The notes under the pieces are model-generated. The model made no database searches. It had not been told where the DNA came from and was given only the letters and a program-made list of their open reading frames with translations. A stretch of DNA of 64,000 nt from DAHUYF01 sp035945115 (GTDB lineage: Bacteria; Pseudomonadota; Alphaproteobacteria; ATCC43930; CGMCC-115725), in NCBI GenBank assembly GCA_035945115.1, contig DASZAN010000063.1:15593-79592 (forward strand). The letters run 5' to 3'. Of the stretch, positions 59,301-64,000 are shown piece by piece; position 1 is the stretch's first letter; the number at the start of each line of letters is the position of its first letter. The translations under genes were made by a program, and so were the position numbers.

Positions 59301-59375
59301 GTTCTACTCCTCCATATGTCAGGCTGTAAGGCGGGTAACTGTTCATTCTGGACGCGTCGAGCTTGTGGACGCTGC

Positions 59376-59603
59376 TCAACCCGCATCGCTGAAACCCGCG
59401 TCGGTGAGCGCTTGGCGCAGCCCCTCCGCAAACCTCGGATCAATCCCGATGCTCGACCGTCCGAGCCACTGCCACGGCTCGGTTGCGACGTGCTCCTCAA
59501 CCCACTCTCGGGTGGCGTTCGAGAGCACATCGAGTGTGGCTACAGTGCCGTGATAGGTGATGTAGAAGTCAGCTCGGGACTTCGGTAACGGACAAGCAAC
59601 CAT
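59376..59603 (-). CDS. Hypothetical protein
   Basis: Protein of 75 residues starting MVACPLPKSRADFYITYHGT, preceded by GGAGGG at 7 bases. It continues VATLDVLSNATREWVEEHVA and ends FAEGLRQALTDAGFSDAG. No family is recognised. Longer starts exist in the same frame but lack a better ribosome site. Confidence 0.55.
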   Translation of the reverse strand: MVACPLPKSRADFYITYHGTVATLDVLSNATREWVEEHVATEPWQWLGRSSIGIDPRFAEGLRQALTDAGFSDAG

Positions 59604-59842
59604 AAGAAAACCCTCCATCGCGTTAGCGAGGAGGGCATGACGCACAGCGGCGCTCTGACCCGTTTCGACGTTGTCGCCGTGATCTCGACCGCATCCCCCT
59701 CTCGGGGAGCCACCTTGCCCGGGTCAGTCGTGGCAGGTTGGCGAGGGCGTCAGCCCTACTCGTGATGCAGGCGGGATATTGTCAGAACTGACGGGCTGAT
59801 GCAAGCCGATCCACGGCCTTCAGGAGGATAAGTTCCGTCGCC
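59604..59842. other. Intergenic region of the island
   Basis: 239 bases with no convincing coding frame. Weak inverted segments such as CCTCTCGGGGAG and CTGACCCG/CGGGTCAG (about 59656-59663 and 59719-59726) suggest an RNA structure or terminator, but nothing can be named. Confidence 0.3.
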
Positions 59843-60070
59843 TCAGAGCTTGACATATCTCCGCAGTATCGCCTTGAGTGCGGTGACCCGCTTCTCGGCT
59901 TCTTTAAGTTCAGCCCGCATCATCGCGATCAGGTTCGGTTGTGATGAATAGCGCACTGCTTCAGCCGATTTCGCGCTTGAGCGGTGGCCTCGTTTCTTCC
60001 TCGTCCGCGCTCGCTTCGCCGCCGCTTTGGCGAGCTTTGCCTTGTTCTTCGGGTCTTTCGTCCAGTGCAT
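59843..60070 (-). CDS. Small basic hypothetical protein
   Basis: Protein of 75 residues. The N-terminal half is very basic (KNKAKLAKAAAKRARTRKKR), the C-terminal half a helix with heptads (MMRAELKEAEKRVTALKAIL). Such architecture suits nucleic-acid binding and dimerisation. GAGGGA precedes the ATG. No family recognised. Confidence 0.6.
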   Translation of the reverse strand: MHWTKDPKNKAKLAKAAAKRARTRKKRGHRSSAKSAEAVRYSSQPNLIAMMRAELKEAEKRVTALKAILRRYVKL

Positions 60071-60455
60071 TCGTATTCCCTCGCTTAAGTTGGATTCAGG
60101 GGATCATGCGAATACAATGGTATGTGTCAACGAGGCCATGCGCTTTTTTGCCAGCTGATCCTTCGCCACTCGTTGAATGAGGTCTACGGTCATTGCTCAT
60201 ATCCATGCGATTCACACCAGCAACCAATACTGCAAGGGCAGGATATGGACAGAAAGCGTGCAAGGGCCGGGCTGACGACTTCATGCGGCAACTCTCCTCC
60301 GCCCCCCGTCGCGACGTCCAGCTTTACCAGCCCAGCGCTGATTTGCGCGTTTGGCATCGATCCAACGCTGGATACGGTAGCGAGAAACGATATTAGTGGA
60401 GAACCTACTGCTCGGATCTCCGGGTCCGCATCAATCTCACTCTGGGAGAGTTGTA
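60071..60455. other. Intergenic region of the island
   Basis: 385 bases, visibly richer in A/T than the chromosome, that separate divergent genes. No coding frame is convincing. GGGAGAG just before 60456 serves as ribosome site for the next gene. Confidence 0.5.
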
Positions 60456-61502
60456 ATGGGAAATACCAGCTTCAGTCCAAACTCTCTCGACTACGAAATC
60501 GACATCACGCGCCCAATCCCTTTGGAAGAGGGAGACATCAGATACGGCGCACTCACGTTTTTTAGGAATCGCAATCCTAACGGACTGACACCCAAATTGG
60601 TCAGAGGCGGAGACGCGTGTCTTAGGTTAGCGGTGAGGAGAGACGCTTATACGTACGCAACCGAGGGGTCCTCCGACAGGTGCGATCGATGTGAGTTGCG
60701 CGATACGAAACTGCCCCTCGGTACACCAGTATGGTACTCCTTCGATATTCGCGCCGACCTCAAGTTCCCCATGGTCGACGCTCGTTTCATTTGTGCTCAG
60801 ATCAAAGCCCCCTACTACGATGCAAACGGCGGCAGTCCGATGTTTGCCCTACGCATTGATAGAGGCCGCTACGTCGCAACGATCGAGCATCTGTACGAAG
60901 ATAGGGACGTAGTATTTACCGACGGTACTGAGAGGAGCAGATATCTGAGCCGTTACGGCGCCGACTGGTGCTTCAACTCGGCAAGAGCATTTGATCACCA
61001 TGTGTTTGGCAACCGCCCACGTGACTTTAAGGAGCTCCAAGTGCGCGCAATGTTCGCGACTTGCGCTCGTGGGCTCCCACCCCATCTTGAAGATGAATTT
61101 CAGTCATGCACTACCGGCGTGATTGTCGACCGACGAGATTTTTTACCTGATGACATTCATAAGTGGTGGCGCTTCAAAATTTGCGTAAGCCCGACCGAAG
61201 TCAAGGACGAGGATGGAATCATCCAGCTCTTCGTTGCCGATCCGGAGAACGACGATGAGATTCTCATCGGAACAGCGTTCGGCGAGTTTGGGCATGTCGG
61301 CTACAGTGATCCTACGATAAACACAGGTCCAGACCCGAGCCAAGCCTATCAATATTTCAAAATTGGACCTTACCGGGACAAGCTCAGGATTTGGGGGGAG
61401 CATCCAGCCGCGATTTTTGTTCGCAATATAAAGCGCGGTTATTGGAACGTTGATGCGGACCTCAGCGATCGCCGATTGAAGGCGCATACGAGCACACGTT
61501 AG
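60456..61502 (+). CDS. Polysaccharide-lyase-like protein
   Basis: Protein of 348 residues, start ATG 60456 with GGGAGAG. No signal peptide is visible. YSFDIRADLKFPMVDARFIC, AQIKAPYYDANGGSPMFALR and IDRGRYVATIEHLYEDRDVV look like the jelly-roll of the heparin-lyase-like polysaccharide lyase family (PF14099 type), with a second part YFKIGPYRDKLRIWGEH and IFVRNIKRGYWN near the end. It may degrade or bind acidic polysaccharide. Similarity is by pattern only. The composition is lower in GC than the chromosomal genes. Confidence 0.6.
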   Translation: MGNTSFSPNSLDYEIDITRPIPLEEGDIRYGALTFFRNRNPNGLTPKLVRGGDACLRLAVRRDAYTYATEGSSDRCDRCELRDTKLPLGTPVWYSFDIRADLKFPMVDARFICAQIKAPYYDANGGSPMFALRIDRGRYVATIEHLYEDRDVVFTDGTERSRYLSRYGADWCFNSARAFDHHVFGNRPRDFKELQVRAMFATCARGLPPHLEDEFQSCTTGVIVDRRDFLPDDIHKWWRFKICVSPTEVKDEDGIIQLFVADPENDDEILIGTAFGEFGHVGYSDPTINTGPDPSQAYQYFKIGPYRDKLRIWGEHPAAIFVRNIKRGYWNVDADLSDRRLKAHTSTR

Positions 61503-61871
61503 CGCCAGTAGTTCGACCGAGGAAGCAGTTCGGATCGTCACCGATTGAAGCGGCCGGGTCCGGGGCGGTTTCTTGGTACGTCGGAATTGGTCGCGATGGC
61601 AAAAGCTCGCGCGCGGAAAGCGCTTTTGGCGAGGACTCCTCGTCGACGAGGTGCGTCAGGCGCCCGCTGCGGTGTTCTCGTGGCGGCCGCAGGAAAGAAC
61701 CCGCAAGATCCGTAAGCGCCGTGAAGCCTTTCAGCGAGGGCATCGTGACAGTCGCATCAAATTGTTGAGCGCAACGTTTAGCACGACAACCTGCTCGACT
61801 TCCCTCAATTGTTGGTGGATTATTCCCTCAGCTTCTCATTGTTCACGCGCAGACCCGGGAGGGGAAGAGCC
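61503..61871. other. Intergenic region of the island
   Basis: 369 bases. Open frames exist on both strands but none has codon use or a ribosome site that supports a gene; both candidates are rejected. The right end holds GGGGAAGAG before the next start. Confidence 0.4.
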
Positions 61872-62324
61872 ATGGGCATGTTCATGTTGAATGACGACAT
61901 CTACATTGGAATCCTTTTAGAGAGACTCAACTTGCGTTTCGGGCCAACCCAGATTCGCGAGATGGCCGCCCTGCAGAAAAAGTTCGCCGTGTTCTCACCG
62001 AGGCACTCCTTCAGGGATGCGGTCGATCTTCTAGGTCTTGGTGGCTACTGGAACGCAACCATCAAGAATAAATGGGGACGGTTGCTCGACTCACTGGAGC
62101 AGGTCCCTTCTGATCGTCAGGATCAGAACGGTGATCAAAGGATCGTGTCCGCACTGAGGGATGACCTGGGGAAACAAAATCCATCGCCGGTGCATTTCAC
62201 CTCTCATGACTCCAGAAGGAACCGTCGGGTAACTGTTCGCAACAATACCCACCCGATCTTCTACATGCATGAAAGCTTCATGACCATTTCATTGCCCATG
62301 AAGCCCCGCCCATTGGAGAGGTGA
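61872..62324 (+). CDS. Hypothetical protein
   Basis: Protein of 150 residues: MGMFMLNDDIYIGILLERLN, then RFGPTQIREMAALQKKFAVF, DAVDLLGLGGYWNATIKNKW and a charged C-terminal half. GGGGAAGAG precedes ATG 61872. No family is recognised. It overlaps the methyltransferase start by 4 bases (GTGA), so both are probably translated together. Confidence 0.6.
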   Translation: MGMFMLNDDIYIGILLERLNLRFGPTQIREMAALQKKFAVFSPRHSFRDAVDLLGLGGYWNATIKNKWGRLLDSLEQVPSDRQDQNGDQRIVSALRDDLGKQNPSPVHFTSHDSRRNRRVTVRNNTHPIFYMHESFMTISLPMKPRPLER

Positions 62325-63031
62325 ACCATAGTTACATGATCCATACCGAACGCGCAAAAATCGTGCGTCACCCGGGCATGGCCACGCGCGCCGCCTCCCA
62401 GCACCTCGAACAGGTTTATGGGGTCATTGAAGCTTACTACACAGGCAAAGTTTCGACCCATGGCGCGGTACCCCGGGGAGTCGATTGGGAGTCGAGTGCC
62501 GCGCAGGAGCTACGTTTCGCTCAGCTGCTAGAAGTGTGCGATTTTTCCCATGCGTTCTCGTTGAACGACGTAGGCTGCGGATATGGGGCTCTTTTGGAGT
62601 TCCTCCCCAGCTTCCGTGCCGATACGCGCGTAGACTATCTTGGCATCGACATATCGGCAGCCATGATCCGCCATGCCAGGCGATTGCGGCGAAAGCGAAG
62701 GCGAGGCAGTTTCGTTGTGGCCGACGCTAGTCCCCGTATCGCGGACTATTCCATCGCGAGCGGATTATTCAATGTCAAACTGGATCAACCAACCGCGCTA
62801 TGGGAGAGCTTCATCGCGAACACAATGGCTAGCATGCATAAGACCAGTCGAAGGGGATTCGCGGTCAACTTTCTGACGCTACAGGCCGCGAAACGAGCGC
62901 CTCAGCACGAACTCTACCGAACATCGCCGCAGCCTTGGATTAAGCTCTGCGAAAGAGAGTTTGGTTTATCGGTTAAAAAGCTTCAGGGTTATGGTTTGCG
63001 CGAATTCACGTTGCTTTGCACCCATACCTAA
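62321..63031 (+). CDS. Class I SAM-dependent methyltransferase
   Basis: Protein of 236 residues. Motif I DVGCGYGALLEFLPSF, motif II VDYLGIDISAAMIRHARRLR and FVVADASPRIADYSIASGLF define the fold. The N-terminal part (HLEQVYGVIEAYYTGKVSTH, GAVPRGVDWESSAAQELRFA) resembles methyltransferases of unknown substrate in polysaccharide or nonribosomal settings. GTG 62321 overlaps the previous gene; ATG 62336 is an alternative start. Confidence 0.82.
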   Translation: MNHSYMIHTERAKIVRHPGMATRAASQHLEQVYGVIEAYYTGKVSTHGAVPRGVDWESSAAQELRFAQLLEVCDFSHAFSLNDVGCGYGALLEFLPSFRADTRVDYLGIDISAAMIRHARRLRRKRRRGSFVVADASPRIADYSIASGLFNVKLDQPTALWESFIANTMASMHKTSRRGFAVNFLTLQAAKRAPQHELYRTSPQPWIKLCEREFGLSVKKLQGYGLREFTLLCTHT

Positions 63032-64000
63032 TCAGTATGTCAATGCCATCAGGCGGGTTTTCTCTTCTCTGAGCCGCGCCTCGTATATGCGCGCACCCGA
63101 AATTTTGATCAAGTCTTCGGCGCGGCGCAAAAAATGTTCGGCCTCATTCCGACGCTCGGTCCCATGTTGAGCGATCAAAGCAGCTCCACACGTGATAGAA
63201 GCGCGGCATTCCGGCAATCTCGCACTTCGTTGACGCGCAAGTTCGATCGTCTCCTTTGCAATCGCCTCGGACCGCTTGCAGTCGCCCGCTTGGTAGTAGC
63301 AATCGGCGAGACTGGCCAACATCTCCGGCTCGTTCTCTACTGCAGCCTTAGCTTTTCGCGTGAATTCCAAGCCCTCACAAAAATCGCGCGCAGCGCCTGC
63401 AAAATCTTGCACCAAGTACTTAACCGCACCTCGAGCGGCGAGCGCGTAGACCTGGAGGTAGGGGCTCCCTCCTTTCTCGGAAATCTCGGCTACGCGCGAT
63501 GCGTGTTGACTCGCCAGGGCTACTTCACCACGACAAGACGCGAGTTCGACGTAACCCATGTGAGGAATGATCTGAACCGTCGGATCGATGAGCGATTGTT
63601 CGATGGAAAGCATCCCTTTCAAACACTGTTCAGCTTCGGCAAAGCGGCCCAGCCGGACGAGAATGCGTCCACGCAAACTCGCAATCCAATGCTCTACGTT
63701 ATAGCCAAGAAAGTCATAGTCGAACTTCTCGATTCCGGAAATCCCTTCGAGCGCCGCGTCACTTGCAGCCAACGCCTCGTTAAGCTTTCCCGCCCAGCCA
63801 TAAGCCTGGCTAAGTGAGGCATTAAGTGTCGCAGCGCGCGCGACGCTCTTGCCCTTTTTCAGAAGCGACAATGCTTCGTTAGCACGGTCGACGTAAGCGT
63901 CCGCGGGGCCGCCAGTAGCTAACGTTATGCGGCCGTCGAGGAACAACAACATCGGGATCATCGTGTCATCGGTCTCGCGGGCCCAGCCAAGCGCCTCCTC
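63032..64000 (-). CDS. C-terminal part of a TPR-repeat protein (partial)
   Basis: The frame is open from 63032 to the right edge; at the edge it reads EEALGWARETDDTMIPMLLF, so the start lies outside. At least eight helical pairs of TPR type follow (for example GWAGKLNEALAASDAALEG, RLGRFAEAEQCLKGMLSIEQ, YYQAGDCKRSEAIAKETIEL, EAEHFLRRAEDLIKISGARI). This is typical of the C-terminal half of large AAA/NB-ARC-ATPase or adenylate-cyclase-linked TPR proteins, in which LGWARETDD-type sequence is common. The N-terminal catalytic or ATPase half cannot be seen. Confidence 0.7.
   Translation of the reverse strand, partial: EEALGWARETDDTMIPMLLFLDGRITLATGGPADAYVDRANEALSLLKKGKSVARAATLNASLSQAYGWAGKLNEALAASDAALEGISGIEKFDYDFLGYNVEHWIASLRGRILVRLGRFAEAEQCLKGMLSIEQSLIDPTVQIIPHMGYVELASCRGEVALASQHASRVAEISEKGGSPYLQVYALAARGAVKYLVQDFAGAARDFCEGLEFTRKAKAAVENEPEMLASLADCYYQAGDCKRSEAIAKETIELARQRSARLPECRASITCGAALIAQHGTERRNEAEHFLRRAEDLIKISGARIYEARLREEKTRLMALTY

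Noticed and set aside
61573..61890. A 105-codon frame in the island gap, and a 93-codon antisense frame next to it
   Set aside because: Neither has a ribosome site or family-like sequence; both are rich in Arg/Ser with irregular composition, so chance frames are more likely.

Overview
The window is GC-rich chromosomal DNA from an alphaproteobacterium, most likely Rhodospirillales or a close relative. This rests on gene order and content, not on a database search: a chorismate mutase-hisC-tyrA run divergent from metX-metW, a SAM-II type riboswitch in front of metX, the etfBA-hbd-adenosyltransferase block, PhaR-type regulation of polyhydroxybutyrate, pcaHGB, and many 1- to 4-base gene overlaps. 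Genes are dense on both strands, and the high GC content produces very long false antisense frames.

Layout. 0-5 kb: beta-oxidation and electron-transfer flavoprotein genes (hbd, etfA, etfB), a cob(I)alamin adenosyltransferase, a HIG1-like membrane protein, uronate dehydrogenase, then an orphan higA behind a HigB toxin remnant. 5-10.7 kb: aromatic amino acid genes (chorismate mutase, hisC, tyrA) on the minus strand, and the riboswitch-metX-metW unit on the plus strand. 11.5-16.7 kb: polyhydroxybutyrate locus (phaC-like synthase with an overlapping small partner, phaA, phaB, hydrolase, divergent phaR), followed by a PAS-GGDEF-EAL protein. 20.5-27.6 kb: a six-gene hyfBCEFGI-like membrane complex whose large subunit has lost all four Ni-Fe cysteines, so it is probably a hydrogenase-related ion pump or oxidoreductase of the Ehr type and not a hydrogenase. 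27.7-30.7 kb: small membrane proteins, a cold-shock-domain protein with a MucR-like N-terminus, and a divergent SDR. 30.6-33.3 kb: the protocatechuate branch genes pcaH-pcaG-pcaB. 33.4-37.2 kb: accessory genes (a secreted protein, a lysozyme-like protein, an MFS exporter and soxR sharing a SoxR box). 37.2-43.2 kb: a substrate-binding protein, an acyl-CoA ligase, an HD-domain protein, a double DUF427 protein and a secreted beta-propeller.

43.2-55.1 kb is a bidirectional locus that reads like one catabolic pathway. On the minus strand are an isochorismatase-like amidase, two PuuE/cyclic-amidohydrolase-like polysaccharide deacetylases, LeuC/LeuD-type hydratase subunits and an MFS carrier. Diverging from it are a branched-chain-amino-acid-type ABC transporter (binding protein, livHMGF) and an isocitrate-lyase-family lyase. 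Import, ring opening of a cyclic imide or amide, half-amide hydrolysis, hydration and C-C cleavage is a consistent order; this pathway is an inference. Three inverted-repeat elements are scattered in the locus.

From 57.28 kb to the right edge the window holds a genomic island. It starts at a 24-base 3' fragment of a tRNA-Ser gene (attachment site), carries a frameshifted tyrosine integrase, and continues with lower-GC, mostly unknown genes: a coiled-coil protein, a small lipoprotein, a polysaccharide-lyase-like protein, a methyltransferase and the C-terminal part of a TPR protein that runs off the window.
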